Shown here: piece by piece, positions 17,677 to 27,240 of the stretch
How positions within the stretch are numbered: position 1 is the first letter of the stretch
How the letters are laid out: each line of letters starts with the position of its first letter
Source of the DNA: Rhodobacteraceae bacterium Araon29
Lineage (GTDB): Bacteria; Pseudomonadota; Alphaproteobacteria; Rhodobacterales; Rhodobacteraceae
Length of the DNA: 64,000 nucleotides
Direction: 5' to 3'
Assembly (NCBI GenBank): GCA_039640505.1
Contig: CP046865.1
Coordinates: 2,471,501-2,535,500 of the forward strand
Position numbers and translations under genes: made by a program
The notes under the pieces: generated by a model
Seen by the model: the letters and a program-made list of their open reading frames with translations, nothing else
Database searches by the model: none
What the model was told of the DNA's origin: nothing

Positions 17677-19284
17677 ATGTTAGACAATTCTTCAAATCGC
17701 CCCGCACTGCCGCCTGAAATTGCCCGCCGCAGGACCTTTGCGATCATCTCGCATCCAGATGCGGGCAAAACGACTTTGACCGAAAAATTTCTTTTATTTG
17801 GCGGCGCAATTCAGATGGCTGGCCAAGTGCGCGCCAAAGGCGAATCCCGGCGCACCCGTTCAGATTTTATGCAAATGGAAAAAGACCGTGGGATTTCTGT
17901 TTCCGCATCGGCCATGTCCTTTGATTTCAAAGCCTACAGATTTAACCTGGTTGATACCCCTGGCCACAGTGATTTTTCCGAAGATACCTATCGCACACTG
18001 ACCGCAGTGGATGCCGCCGTTATGGTGATAGACGGGGCCAAGGGTGTTGAAAGCCAAACCCAGAAACTATTTGAAGTTTGCCGTCTGCGTGATTTGCCAA
18101 TCCTTACATTCTGTAACAAAATGGACCGCGAGAGCCGCGAAATTTTTGATATAATTGATGAAATCCAAGAAAACCTGGCCATTGACGTCACCCCAGCCAG
18201 TTGGCCAATCGGTGTTGGGCACGATTTCATGGGGTGTTATGACATGCTCAATGACCGGCTTGAGTTGATGGACCGCGCTGACCGGAACAAGGTTGCGGAC
18301 AGCATTGAAATAAACGGGCTTGATGATCCCAAGCTTGCCGAACACATCCCTGCGCATCTTTTGGAAAAACTGATTGAAGAGGTGGAAATGGCCCGGGCAT
18401 TGCTGCCCGAGCTTAATCCCCAAGCGCTTTTAGAGGGCACAATGACCCCGATCTGGTTTGGCTCTGCAATCAACTCTTTTGGCGTCAAAGAACTGATGGA
18501 AGGCATCGCAAGCTTTGGGCCGCAACCGCAAGTTCAAACCGCCAGCCCACGCGAAATACTGCCCGAAGAAACCAAAGTGTCCGGATTTGTTTTTAAAGTG
18601 CAGGCCAATATGGACCCCAAGCACCGCGACCGGGTGGCCTTTGTCCGGATGGCATCAGGACATTTTAAACGCGGCATGAAGCTAACCCATGTGCGTACAA
18701 AAAAACCAATGGCCATTTCCAACCCTGTGCTGTTTCTTGCCTCGGACCGCGAATTGGCGGAAGAGGCTTGGGCCGGCGATATCATCGGCATTCCCAACCA
18801 TGGGCAATTGCGCATCGGCGATACCCTGACCGAAGGCGAAGCCCTGCGGGTTTCGGGCATCCCCTCTTTTGCACCTGAATTGCTTCAAAGCTGCCGTGCA
18901 GGGGATCCGATGAAAGCAAAGCATCTGGAAAAAGCCTTGATGCAATTTGCCGAGGAAGGTGCGGCAAAAGTTTTTAAGCCCAGCTTCGGCTCCGGATTTA
19001 TTGTTGGGGTTGTGGGCGCACTGCAATTCGAAGTTTTGGCCAGCCGCATTGAGTTAGAATATGGTCTGCCAGTACGTTTTGAAACCAGCCAGTTTACCTC
19101 TGCTCGCTGGGTGAACGGTGAAAAACTTGCTGTTGATAAATTTTCCACGGCAAATAAGCAACATATCGCAACAGACCATGATGGCGATCCGGTTTACCTT
19201 ACGCGCTTGCAGTGGGATATTGACCGCATAGAGCGTGATTTTCCGGATATTGAGCTCTCCGCAACCAAAGAGATGATGGTTTAA
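17677..19284 (+). CDS. prfC: Peptide chain release factor 3
   Basis: GTPase that recycles RF1 and RF2 from the ribosome after termination. The 535-residue protein contains G1 SHPDAGKTT, G2/switch I around RTRSDFMQMEKDRGISV, G3 DTPGHSDF, G4 NKMDR and the RF3-specific domain II/III that ends in FETSQFTSARW and the closing helix. The frame is open upstream to 17611, but the ATG at 17677 (MLDNSSNRPALPP) gives the usual length and is taken as the start. It stands alone on the + strand between the Hint protein and the helicase. The identification is certain. Confidence 0.95.
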   Translation: MLDNSSNRPALPPEIARRRTFAIISHPDAGKTTLTEKFLLFGGAIQMAGQVRAKGESRRTRSDFMQMEKDRGISVSASAMSFDFKAYRFNLVDTPGHSDFSEDTYRTLTAVDAAVMVIDGAKGVESQTQKLFEVCRLRDLPILTFCNKMDRESREIFDIIDEIQENLAIDVTPASWPIGVGHDFMGCYDMLNDRLELMDRADRNKVADSIEINGLDDPKLAEHIPAHLLEKLIEEVEMARALLPELNPQALLEGTMTPIWFGSAINSFGVKELMEGIASFGPQPQVQTASPREILPEETKVSGFVFKVQANMDPKHRDRVAFVRMASGHFKRGMKLTHVRTKKPMAISNPVLFLASDRELAEEAWAGDIIGIPNHGQLRIGDTLTEGEALRVSGIPSFAPELLQSCRAGDPMKAKHLEKALMQFAEEGAAKVFKPSFGSGFIVGVVGALQFEVLASRIELEYGLPVRFETSQFTSARWVNGEKLAVDKFSTANKQHIATDHDGDPVYLTRLQWDIDRIERDFPDIELSATKEMMV

Positions 19285-19325
19285 AGGCCCTTTATATCAA
19301 CGGATCACCTCAGCTCTTCCGCTTT

Positions 19326-19360
19326 GGAACCTATTAGCAGGCTTTTCGGTTCCGCTTTTT
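19326..19360 (+). terminator. Probable terminator of prfC
   Basis: GGAACC (19326-19331) pairs with GGTTCC (19348-19353) over a 16-base loop and is followed closely by CGCTTTTT, giving a U-run at 19356-19360. It lies 42 bases after the prfC stop. The stem is short, so efficiency is uncertain. Confidence 0.45.
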
Positions 19361-19593
19361 ACTTCAGAAAACAGCAAAATGGTGCAGGCAGGCGCATTCT
19401 TGGCTACTTTTTTGAAAATATACCTTTTGAAGCAGCCTGCAAACACCCCAGTTTGACCACTGGCATTGACCTGAAGCACTCTTTTCGAGTAGGAAGAGCG
19501 CGTTGTCTCTATCAGCAATCAATTGCGGGGCCATACGGGCCTGAGGCAACTAGGATGGAACGGGCCCGATGCGTCCGTTAGACACGGATACAG
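19361..19593 (+). promoter_or_regulatory. Long structured leader before the DEAD-box helicase gene
   Basis: The 309 bases between prfC and the helicase hold no convincing gene. After the terminator-like hairpin, several inverted repeats stand out: TGCAGGC (19383-19389) with GCCTGCA (19435-19441), CCAGT/ACTGG in the 19449-19465 stretch, and the self-complementary CGGGCCCG near 19562-19570. Cold-shock DEAD-box helicase genes of other bacteria have long regulatory leaders, so this may be a structured 5' untranslated region. That reading is inference; no known riboswitch consensus is recognised. Confidence 0.35.
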
Positions 19594-20982
19594 ATGGCTA
19601 AATTTTCAGACCTGAACTTGAATGCAAAGATTCTAAAAGCAATTGACGAGGCCGGATATGAAACGCCGACCCCGATCCAAGATGGCGCAATACCAGCGGC
19701 GCTAGAAGGCAAAGACGTACTGGGCATTGCGCAGACCGGCACCGGAAAAACCGCAAGCTTTACGCTGCCGATGATCCATCTTTTGGCCCGAGGCCGCGCG
19801 CGAGCACGGATGCCACGCTCTTTGGTTTTATGCCCCACCCGCGAACTGGCCGCACAAGTGGCCGAGAATTTTGACACCTACAGCAAACACCTAAAGCTGA
19901 CCAAAGCTTTGCTCATCGGCGGGGTTAGCTTTAAAGAGCAAGACATTCTCATCGACAAAGGTGTAGATGTTCTGATTGCAACGCCCGGACGGTTACTGGA
20001 CCACTTTGAACGTGGAAAATTGCTGCTAACGGGCGTTCAGGTCATGGTGGTAGATGAAGCAGACCGGATGCTTGATATGGGTTTCATCCCAGATATCGAG
20101 CGTATTTTCGGACTGACCCCGTTTACCCGCCAAACGCTTTTCTTTAGCGCCACAATGGCGCCTGAAATCGAGCGTATCACAAATACCTTTCTGTCTGCGC
20201 CAACGCGGGTAGAAGTGGCGCGGCAAGCCACCGCCTCAGAAACCATCGAACAAGCGGTGGTGATGTTTAAAGCTTCGCGCCGCGAGCGTGAAGGCAGCGA
20301 AAAAAGGGCTGTTTTACGGGCCCTGATTGAGAGTGAAGGCCCCAAATGCACCAACGCGATTGTATTTTGCAATCGCAAAACAGATGTGGATATCTGCGCC
20401 AAATCGCTTAAAAAATACGGCTATGATGCAGAGCCAATCCATGGTGATCTTGATCAGAGCCAGCGCACTAGAACACTTGACGGCTTTCGCGAAGGCAATA
20501 TACGAATTCTGGTTGCTTCAGATGTGGCTGCACGCGGTCTTGATGTGCCATCGGTGAGCCATGTGTTTAATTTTGATGTACCCAGTCACGCCGAGGACTA
20601 TGTCCATAGGATCGGCCGAACGGGCCGGGCGGGGCGTGATGGTAAAGCCATGATGATCTGCGCGAAGCGCGACGAGAAAAACTTTGATGCTATCGAGAAG
20701 CTCATTCAAAAAGAAATACCGCGGATAGAAAACCCTAATGCTCAGCCTGATGGGGCGCAAACGCATTCCAAACCCCGCCGGTCTAAGGCAGACTCTGAGG
20801 CTGAAAAGCCAAAAAGAACGTCCGAAAAAGCAGTTCCGCAAAATGAGACCACCGAAAAGGCTCCAGTGGAGACAAAAGACCGCAACCGCAGCCGTAGAAA
20901 CCAGTCCCATTCAGCCCTAGGAATGGGCGATCACATGCCAAGCTTTATCGCATTGAGCTTTGAAGAGCGGCGGACAAATTAA
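19594..20982 (+). CDS. rhlE: DEAD-box ATP-dependent RNA helicase, RhlE type
   Basis: RNA helicase that remodels ribosomal or mRNA structure. The 462 residues contain the full motif set: Q-motif TPIQ, motif I AQTGTGKT, Ia PTRELAAQ, TPGR, motif II DEAD, motif III SAT, and motifs V/VI ARGLDV and HRIGRTGRAG. The C-terminal 90 residues are a basic, Lys/Arg/Glu-rich unstructured tail (RNRSRRNQSHSALG) for RNA binding. Such proteins take part in ribosome assembly, RNA decay and cold adaptation. It converges on the RNase J gene, ending 53 bases away, which is a suggestive but possibly accidental RNA-metabolism pairing. The exact subfamily name is less certain than the function. Confidence 0.92.
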   Translation: MAKFSDLNLNAKILKAIDEAGYETPTPIQDGAIPAALEGKDVLGIAQTGTGKTASFTLPMIHLLARGRARARMPRSLVLCPTRELAAQVAENFDTYSKHLKLTKALLIGGVSFKEQDILIDKGVDVLIATPGRLLDHFERGKLLLTGVQVMVVDEADRMLDMGFIPDIERIFGLTPFTRQTLFFSATMAPEIERITNTFLSAPTRVEVARQATASETIEQAVVMFKASRREREGSEKRAVLRALIESEGPKCTNAIVFCNRKTDVDICAKSLKKYGYDAEPIHGDLDQSQRTRTLDGFREGNIRILVASDVAARGLDVPSVSHVFNFDVPSHAEDYVHRIGRTGRAGRDGKAMMICAKRDEKNFDAIEKLIQKEIPRIENPNAQPDGAQTHSKPRRSKADSEAEKPKRTSEKAVPQNETTEKAPVETKDRNRSRRNQSHSALGMGDHMPSFIALSFEERRTN

Positions 20983-21035
20983 TTTTATGCCACCGGCGCA
21001 TTCCTTTAGGCCTAGTACATCAATAGCGTGTTCGC

Positions 21036-22703
21036 TTACATCAATCGACTGACGATCACTGTTACTTCGGGTTTTTTACCAATTTCCGCAAAACATGTTT
21101 GCCGCGCTATGCGCTTCATTTCTTTTTCCAACGCCTCATCATCTGCTTTGGTTTTTCTACCCGCACGGCCAAGATACTGACTAATGTCTTCTTCCAGTGC
21201 ATCAACCAAAGGCGCTGCAGATACCCCTATTTCCGCCAGCCCACTGATCTCTGCCCATGGCTCTCCTAGCATTTCATAGTCTTCATCCAAGATAACATTG
21301 ACCACAACATGACCGTTTAATGCCATTCGAATGCGATTTCGCACCACACCGTCAAGCGCGCCAACCTGAACCGAACCGTCCAAATAGGATCGTCCAGTTT
21401 CAATATACTCGGCAACCTTTGGGGCGTTGCCCGATAAATCAAGCATCATTCCATTGACGCAGATAACCGAACTGATGCCACTTTGCTTTGCGAGTTTACT
21501 GTGCTCGCGCAAATGGCGATGCTCTCCATGCATTGGAATAATCATCTGCGGCTGCACAAGAGAATGGATTTTCTGCAAATCTGGCCGGTTGGCATGACCT
21601 GAGACATGATAAAGACCGGAATCATCATCAACCACATCAACGCCCATTTCAGAAAACTGGTTGATTATCCGGATAACGCCGCGCTCGTTGCCGGGAATTG
21701 TTTTGGACGAAAAAAGGAAAAGATCGCCTTCTTTAAGCTTGATGCCCTGAAATTTTCCATTGGCAAGCTGGGCACTAGCCGCACGGCGTTCGCCCTGACT
21801 GCCGGTGACCAAAAGCATTAGGTCCTGGCGGGGGATCTGCTGTGCATCTTCACTGCTGACAACCGTTGGAAAATCCGTAAGAACCCCGGTTTCAAGGGCC
21901 GCTTCTATCATACGGCGCATGGCCCGCCCCATTAGGCAGATCGAGCGGCCAGCGCGCACGCCCGCGTCGGCAAGGGTTTTAACCCGCGCAACATTGCTGG
22001 CAAAGGTTGTCGCAACCACCATGTTTGGCGCGTTTGAGATCAGCTCTTCGATGTCTTGGGCCAGACTGGCCTCGGATCGGCCTTCATGGGTTGAGAATAC
22101 ATTTGTACTATCGCAAATAAGCGCTTTCACACCGCTCTTTGCAACCTCGCCCCACAGCTCTGCATCAAATGGCTCGCCCACCACAGGTGTTTCATCAAGC
22201 TTAAAATCCCCGCTGTGGATCAACCTGCCTTCGGGCGTGTCAATCACCAAAGCACTGCTTTCGGGGATCGAATGGGATATGGGCAAAAATCCCACCTCAA
22301 ACGGTCCCGCTTGAATGGTGTCAGGCCATTTTGTTGCGGTCGTAATGGCTTTTTCGGAATGTCCAAACTCGTCCATTTTCCGCCGCGCTATATTGGCGGT
22401 AAACGCACGCGCATAGACCGGCGCACCCAGATCGTTCCAAAGATGACCGAGCGCCCCAACATGGTCTTCATGGGCATGGGTGATAAATATCGCTTCAATC
22501 TGGTTGCGGCGTTCTTTTAACCACGTAATATCGGGTAAAATCAAATCAACACCGGGGGTGCCATCCATATCTGGAAAGGTCACTCCGAGGTCAACGACAA
22601 TAAGCCGCTCTTGGCCAGCAGGCCCATATCCGTAAACATAGGCATTCATGCCAATTTCGCCGGCTCCGCCAAGCGGCAGATAAATCAGACGATCACTGCT
22701 CAT
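21036..22703 (-). CDS. rnj: Ribonuclease J
   Basis: Metallo-beta-lactamase-fold 5'-3' exo/endoribonuclease for RNA maturation and decay. The 555-residue protein starts LIYLPLGGAGEIGMN and has the metal motif THAHEDHVGAL (His76, His78, Asp80, His81), the second metal histidines in SHSIPES and HSGDFK, and the beta-CASP motifs (STNVFSTHEGRSE, TTFASNVARV, VTGSQGERRAA, SGHANRPDL, PMHGEHRH). The C-terminal domain is complete. It is last in the run nuoN-birA-coaX-rnj, an order conserved in alphaproteobacteria; 8 bases separate it from coaX. Confidence 0.95.
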   Translation of the reverse strand: MSSDRLIYLPLGGAGEIGMNAYVYGYGPAGQERLIVVDLGVTFPDMDGTPGVDLILPDITWLKERRNQIEAIFITHAHEDHVGALGHLWNDLGAPVYARAFTANIARRKMDEFGHSEKAITTATKWPDTIQAGPFEVGFLPISHSIPESSALVIDTPEGRLIHSGDFKLDETPVVGEPFDAELWGEVAKSGVKALICDSTNVFSTHEGRSEASLAQDIEELISNAPNMVVATTFASNVARVKTLADAGVRAGRSICLMGRAMRRMIEAALETGVLTDFPTVVSSEDAQQIPRQDLMLLVTGSQGERRAASAQLANGKFQGIKLKEGDLFLFSSKTIPGNERGVIRIINQFSEMGVDVVDDDSGLYHVSGHANRPDLQKIHSLVQPQMIIPMHGEHRHLREHSKLAKQSGISSVICVNGMMLDLSGNAPKVAEYIETGRSYLDGSVQVGALDGVVRNRIRMALNGHVVVNVILDEDYEMLGEPWAEISGLAEIGVSAAPLVDALEEDISQYLGRAGRKTKADDEALEKEMKRIARQTCFAEIGKKPEVTVIVSRLM

Positions 22704-22711
22704 ATATATAT

Positions 22712-23479
22712 TTATCCTTTGTTATATTTGTGGATCACTGTCAGCCCATAGCTGGTCAGGTCATCCTCAATGAAATCAAACAAACCACTAACCTGTGCAA
22801 AAAGCGGTGCCAGCCCGCCCGTTCCAATCACAACCAATGGTTTTCCATATTCATCTCTGATACGGTTAACCAACCCTTGGATTAGGCCGGTGTAGCCCCA
22901 GAAAACACCCGACTGGATACAGGCGATGGTATTGGTACCGATCACTTTTTCAGGCTGGGTAATATCCACATGCGGCAAAGCAGCTGTGCCAAGATGCAAT
23001 GCCTCAAGACTTAAGTTCACACCGGGGGCAATAATACCGCCTATATAAGCGCCATCTTCCGCCACCATATCAAAATTGGTCGCGGTGCCAAAATCGACAA
23101 CCACACAATTTCCACCGTGGCGATCAAAGGCGCCAGCAACATTGGCCAAGCGATCCGGACCTATTTTTGTGCCCGGATCAACGCGCGGTGCCACTGGCAA
23201 TTTGCACTCTGGCTTGCCCACCACCAAAGGTCTGCAATTAAAATAACGGTCGCATAGAACCCTTAGATTAAAAACGACTTTGGGAACCGATGAGGCCACA
23301 ACCACTTCGGATATATCTGCGTCTAGGTTTTGAGCCTTCATCAACGTTGTTAGCCAGACAAAATATTGATCTGCAGTACGCTGATGCTCTGTGACAGTGC
23401 GCCAAGTGGCAATAAACTTATCCCCATCCCAGATTGAAAAAATGGTATTGGTGTTGCCGCAATCAATGGTCAGTAACAT
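22712..23479 (-). CDS. coaX: Type III pantothenate kinase
   Basis: First enzyme of coenzyme A synthesis: ATP + pantothenate to 4'-phosphopantothenate. The 255-residue protein is the ASKHA-fold type III form. It begins LLTIDCGNTNT (phosphate-1 motif) and has GPDRLANVAGAF and VVVDFGTATNFD (phosphate-2 and the catalytic Asp), GGIIAPGVNLS and IGTGGLAP near the end. The frame is open for 12 further codons upstream, but ATG at 23479 matches the family start. It sits 10 bases after birA. Type III enzymes need a monovalent cation and are not inhibited by CoA (family knowledge). Confidence 0.94.
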   Translation of the reverse strand: MLLTIDCGNTNTIFSIWDGDKFIATWRTVTEHQRTADQYFVWLTTLMKAQNLDADISEVVVASSVPKVVFNLRVLCDRYFNCRPLVVGKPECKLPVAPRVDPGTKIGPDRLANVAGAFDRHGGNCVVVDFGTATNFDMVAEDGAYIGGIIAPGVNLSLEALHLGTAALPHVDITQPEKVIGTNTIACIQSGVFWGYTGLIQGLVNRIRDEYGKPLVVIGTGGLAPLFAQVSGLFDFIEDDLTSYGLTVIHKYNKG

Positions 23480-23489
23480 CTTTTTTCCC

Positions 23490-24242
23490 TTAAAAGAACA
23501 CATCGGCTGCCGCAATGGCCTGTTTGCCCTCAGCGGTGTTTAGGATCAAATGCCCTGTATCGTCGATGGTGTCAAATATTCCGCTGACTTCGGCCTGACC
23601 GCTGCGGGCTGTAATCACCTCGCCCAAACGGGCAGCGCGGGCAAGCCATGCGCGGCGAATAGAATCAAAACCAAAGGTGGAAAACTGCTCTTCGCAGGCA
23701 GCGTATGACGCAGCTAGAAACTCTAAAAATTCTTCTGCTGTCACAGTGGTGCCTGTCGCGCCCTGCAGCGAGACGGGCGGCACAGAACCCGTGGCAAGCT
23801 CGGATAGAGGCGGCGCCTCGACAAGGTTGACCCCTATCCCGATCGCCAAGGCCGAACGGCCCGCGGAAAGTGGTACAGTTTCAAGCAATATACCGGCCAG
23901 CTTGGCGCCATTGAGCAGCACATCATTGGGCCACTTTAGTGAAAAGGCCTCGGCCCGGCCTGTGAGTGTGACCAAAGCGTCAAATAATGCGACAGCCGCT
24001 ACAAATGAGCGTAAAACACGGGTTTGGAGCGGATCAGTTGGAAATAAAACAAGCGTCGCCGCAAAATTGCCCTGTGGGTCAGCCCATTGGCGGCCACCGC
24101 GGCCGCGGCCAGCGGTCTGTTTCAGTCCCAAAATCCACGTTGGTGATGATAAAGAGCCCGCAATGCGCGCAGCCTCTGCATTGGTGCTGTCTACCGTTTC
24201 CAGCACATGTTTGTTATATCCGTTTGGAAAACTAGCGGACAA
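23490..24242 (-). CDS. birA: Biotin--[acetyl-CoA-carboxylase] ligase
   Basis: Attaches biotin to carboxylase carrier proteins, including the MccA subunit encoded in this window and acetyl-CoA carboxylase. The protein is the single-function form without a DNA-binding N-terminus. Motifs: [10 protein letters not shown], the biotinyl-AMP loop [30 protein letters not shown] and IGIGVNL, then a short C-terminal SH3-like domain. TTG at 24242 gives 250 residues and an 11-base overlap with nuoN; an upstream ATG at 24293 would overlap nuoN by 62 bases and is less likely. It is part of nuoN-birA-coaX-rnj. Confidence 0.92.
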   Translation of the reverse strand: MSASFPNGYNKHVLETVDSTNAEAARIAGSLSSPTWILGLKQTAGRGRGGRQWADPQGNFAATLVLFPTDPLQTRVLRSFVAAVALFDALVTLTGRAEAFSLKWPNDVLLNGAKLAGILLETVPLSAGRSALAIGIGVNLVEAPPLSELATGSVPPVSLQGATGTTVTAEEFLEFLAASYAACEEQFSTFGFDSIRRAWLARAARLGEVITARSGQAEVSGIFDTIDDTGHLILNTAEGKQAIAAADVFF

Positions 24243-25674
24243 GTGTTGCGGCTGCGGCTTCTGCAGCCCCTTCGATGCCAAACAAGTTTGCAATGCCGAC
24301 CACCATGATCAAGGCAGATACAAATAAAACCGTTTGCAAAACCGGCGCTCTTGTCCGATCCAAATTATCATCCTGATCATCGCCAAAATACATATAAAAG
24401 ACTATTCTAAGATAATAAAACGCCCCTATAACCGAGGCTATAACTCCGGCCAGCGCCAACCATGCAAGACCAGCATCATAAGCTGCTCTTAAAACATATA
24501 GCTTGCCGAAAAAGCCAACCATGGGTGGAACCCCGGCAAGGCTAAAGAGCAATACCAACATTGCAATGGCCCGCCCCGGATGTGCGCGTGACAACATATG
24601 CAGAGCGGAAATATTTGTCACCGGTTGGCCATCTTTTTCCATCAGCAAGATAAACGCAAAGGTTCCAATGCTCATGGTTACATAAATAGCCATATAAATA
24701 AGCAAGGCTTGAATGCCAAAAGCTGTACCTGCCGCCAGCCCCATCAAAGCATAGCCCATATGGGCAATGGATGAATAGGCCATCAGCCGCTTGATATTGG
24801 TTTGGCCAATCGCGGCGATAGAGCCCAGAAACATGGATAGCAAGGACAGCAACGCGATGATTTGTTGCCAATCAGCCGTGATGCCGCCAAAAGCATCATG
24901 CATAACCCGAGCGAAAAGCCCGACGGCCGCCACTTTTGGCGCTGTTGCAAAGAATGCGGTGATCGGCGTCGGCGCGCCCTCATAGACGTCCGGAGTCCAC
25001 ATGTGGAAAGGCACAGCCGACACTTTAAAGGCAAGCCCTGCACTAATCATAACCAAGCCGAGCAATAGACCAAGCGACGCATGATGATCCCCGGCCGCAG
25101 TAATAATACCAGAAAACAGGGTCGTGCCGGAATACCCATAGCACAGCGACGCACCATAAAGCAGCAACCCCGAAGACAGAGCCCCAAGAACAAAGTACTT
25201 AAGTCCGGCTTCAGTTGATTTCACGCTGTCACGGCGCAAGGATGCAATCACATAAAGCGATAGAGACTGCAGTTCTAGCCCCATATAAAGCGACATTAAA
25301 TCACCCGCCGACACCATCATCATCATACCGACCACGGCAAGAGCGATCAGCAATGGGTATTCAAAGCGTAGCAGGTTACGTCGAAGCATATAATCTTGGC
25401 TCATGACCAAGACGACGGCTGCGGAAATCAGGATTATAATTTTGGAAAACCGTGCAAACCCGTCATCAACAAACATCCCACCAAAGGCGGTTTGGCTTGG
25501 CCCGGTTGAGCCTGCAATCCAAAAAGCCAAGAGCGCGAATAATCCGGCCGTCAGCCAGACGAGTAAGGGGGCAAGTTTGTCTTTTCCAGAATAAACCGCA
25601 GCAACCAGAGCCAGCATCGCATAGAGCGAAAGGATAACCTCTGGCAGGATGATATTCAGATCAGCTTGGATCAT
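24232..25674 (-). CDS. nuoN: NADH-quinone oxidoreductase subunit N
   Basis: One of the three antiporter-like proton-pumping subunits of complex I, in the inner membrane. The 480-residue protein has about 14 helices. The channel Glu lies in [12 protein letters not shown], and the channel lysines in [25 protein letters not shown] and [16 protein letters not shown]. It is the last nuo gene in the cluster and ends by overlapping birA. Length and motifs are standard. The antiporter-like family is shared with Mrp proteins, but the complete nuo context settles the assignment. Confidence 0.95.
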   Translation of the reverse strand: MIQADLNIILPEVILSLYAMLALVAAVYSGKDKLAPLLVWLTAGLFALLAFWIAGSTGPSQTAFGGMFVDDGFARFSKIIILISAAVVLVMSQDYMLRRNLLRFEYPLLIALAVVGMMMMVSAGDLMSLYMGLELQSLSLYVIASLRRDSVKSTEAGLKYFVLGALSSGLLLYGASLCYGYSGTTLFSGIITAAGDHHASLGLLLGLVMISAGLAFKVSAVPFHMWTPDVYEGAPTPITAFFATAPKVAAVGLFARVMHDAFGGITADWQQIIALLSLLSMFLGSIAAIGQTNIKRLMAYSSIAHMGYALMGLAAGTAFGIQALLIYMAIYVTMSIGTFAFILLMEKDGQPVTNISALHMLSRAHPGRAIAMLVLLFSLAGVPPMVGFFGKLYVLRAAYDAGLAWLALAGVIASVIGAFYYLRIVFYMYFGDDQDDNLDRTRAPVLQTVLFVSALIMVVGIANLFGIEGAAEAAAATLVR

Positions 25675-25691
25675 TTGCCTTGTTCTCCTAA

Positions 25692-27239
25692 TTAATGCGA
25701 GGCGGCAATTTGGGTGCCGCGACCGGCATCCAGTAATGCGGTTTGATAGTTCGAGACCAGCGCTTCTACCGAAGGCCCGATCAGGTCTAAGACCAGAGCA
25801 GGGTAAACCCCAAGCAGTATCGTCATGACCACAAGCGGAGCAAAGACGACCCGTTCGCGGAAACTCATATCCGTGATACTGCGCAAGCTCTCTTTAATCA
25901 GATCACCCATCACAACGCGGCGATATAGCCACAGCGCATAGGCTGCTGATAAGATGACGCCGGATGTTGCAAAGAGGGCGACCCAGGTGTTGACCTTGAA
26001 AATCCCGACCAGCGTTAAAAACTCGCCGACAAAACCAGAGGTGCCAGGCAGTCCCACATTGGCCATGGTGAACAGCATAAAGATCGCTGCATAGGCGGGC
26101 ATCCGATTGACAAGACCACCATAGGCATCAATTTCGCGCGTATGCATCCGGTCATAAATCACACCGACACATAAGAACAGCGCGCCCGAGATAAACCCGT
26201 GGCTCAGCATTTGGAAAATAGCGCCGTCAATGCCCTGTTGATTGGCGGCAAAAATACCCATTGTGACATATCCCATGTGCGCAACCGAGGAATAGGCGAT
26301 GAGCTTTTTCATATCTTCCTGCACCAATGCCACCAAAGAGGTATAGACAATAGCAATAGCCGAAAGCACAAAAACAAAGTTTGTCATCACCTCAGAGCCC
26401 ACAGGAAACATCGGCAAACTAAAGCGCAAAAACCCATATCCGCCCATTTTCAACAGGATCGCAGCCAGCACAACAGAGCCAGCGGTGGGCGCCTGAACGT
26501 GTGCATCAGGCAGCCATGTGTGCACCGGCCACATGGGCATTTTTACCGCAAAGCTGGCAAAAAATGCCAGGAACATCAGGGTTTGCATTCCGCCCACAAC
26601 ATGAATGCCGAGCACATTCATATCTGCAAAATCAAATTGATGGATCATTAAGGATGGAATGTCCGTCGTTCCAGCTTGGGCAAACATTGCGATCATCGCA
26701 ATCAACATCAAAACTGATCCCAAGAAAGTATAAAGGAAAAACTTGAACGACGCATAAACACGCTCAGAACCACCCCAGATACCGATAATAAGAAACATCG
26801 GAATGAGGCCAGCTTCGAAGAATAGATAAAACAGCACCAAATCCAAGGCCATAAAGACGCCAAGCATCAGCGTTTCGAGCAGCAAGAAGGCGATCATGTA
26901 TTCCTTGACGCGGGTTTTAACACCCCAAGACGCCGCAATTACCAACGGCATCATAAACGTGGTCAGCATGACGAATAAAATGCTAATCCCGTCCACACCC
27001 ATTTTGTATTGCAGACCAAGCAGCCATTCGGCCTCTTCCACCATCTGAAAGCCGGGATCAGCGGGGTTAAACTGGGCCAAAATGAGCAATGAGATCAAAA
27101 AGGTTGCACCGGTGGCAAAAAGCGCAAAGCGTTTTGCAACAAGCGCGGCTGCTTCGTCTTCACCACGGGCAAAAATAAGCAATATTACAGCGGAAAGAGC
27201 GGGAGCAAATGTAACGATTGAGAGCAGTAGAGTATCCAT
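25692..27239 (-). CDS. nuoM: NADH-quinone oxidoreductase subunit M
   Basis: Second antiporter-like subunit of complex I. The 515-residue protein has about 14 membrane helices with [18 protein letters not shown] (channel Glu), [23 protein letters not shown] (Lys and the conserved HTWLPDAH motif) and [29 protein letters not shown] near the end is typical of NuoM. It lies one base after nuoL and 17 bases before nuoN, in one transcription unit. Confidence 0.96.
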   Translation of the reverse strand: MDTLLLSIVTFAPALSAVILLIFARGEDEAAALVAKRFALFATGATFLISLLILAQFNPADPGFQMVEEAEWLLGLQYKMGVDGISILFVMLTTFMMPLVIAASWGVKTRVKEYMIAFLLLETLMLGVFMALDLVLFYLFFEAGLIPMFLIIGIWGGSERVYASFKFFLYTFLGSVLMLIAMIAMFAQAGTTDIPSLMIHQFDFADMNVLGIHVVGGMQTLMFLAFFASFAVKMPMWPVHTWLPDAHVQAPTAGSVVLAAILLKMGGYGFLRFSLPMFPVGSEVMTNFVFVLSAIAIVYTSLVALVQEDMKKLIAYSSVAHMGYVTMGIFAANQQGIDGAIFQMLSHGFISGALFLCVGVIYDRMHTREIDAYGGLVNRMPAYAAIFMLFTMANVGLPGTSGFVGEFLTLVGIFKVNTWVALFATSGVILSAAYALWLYRRVVMGDLIKESLRSITDMSFRERVVFAPLVVMTILLGVYPALVLDLIGPSVEALVSNYQTALLDAGRGTQIAASH

Positions 27240-27240
27240 A

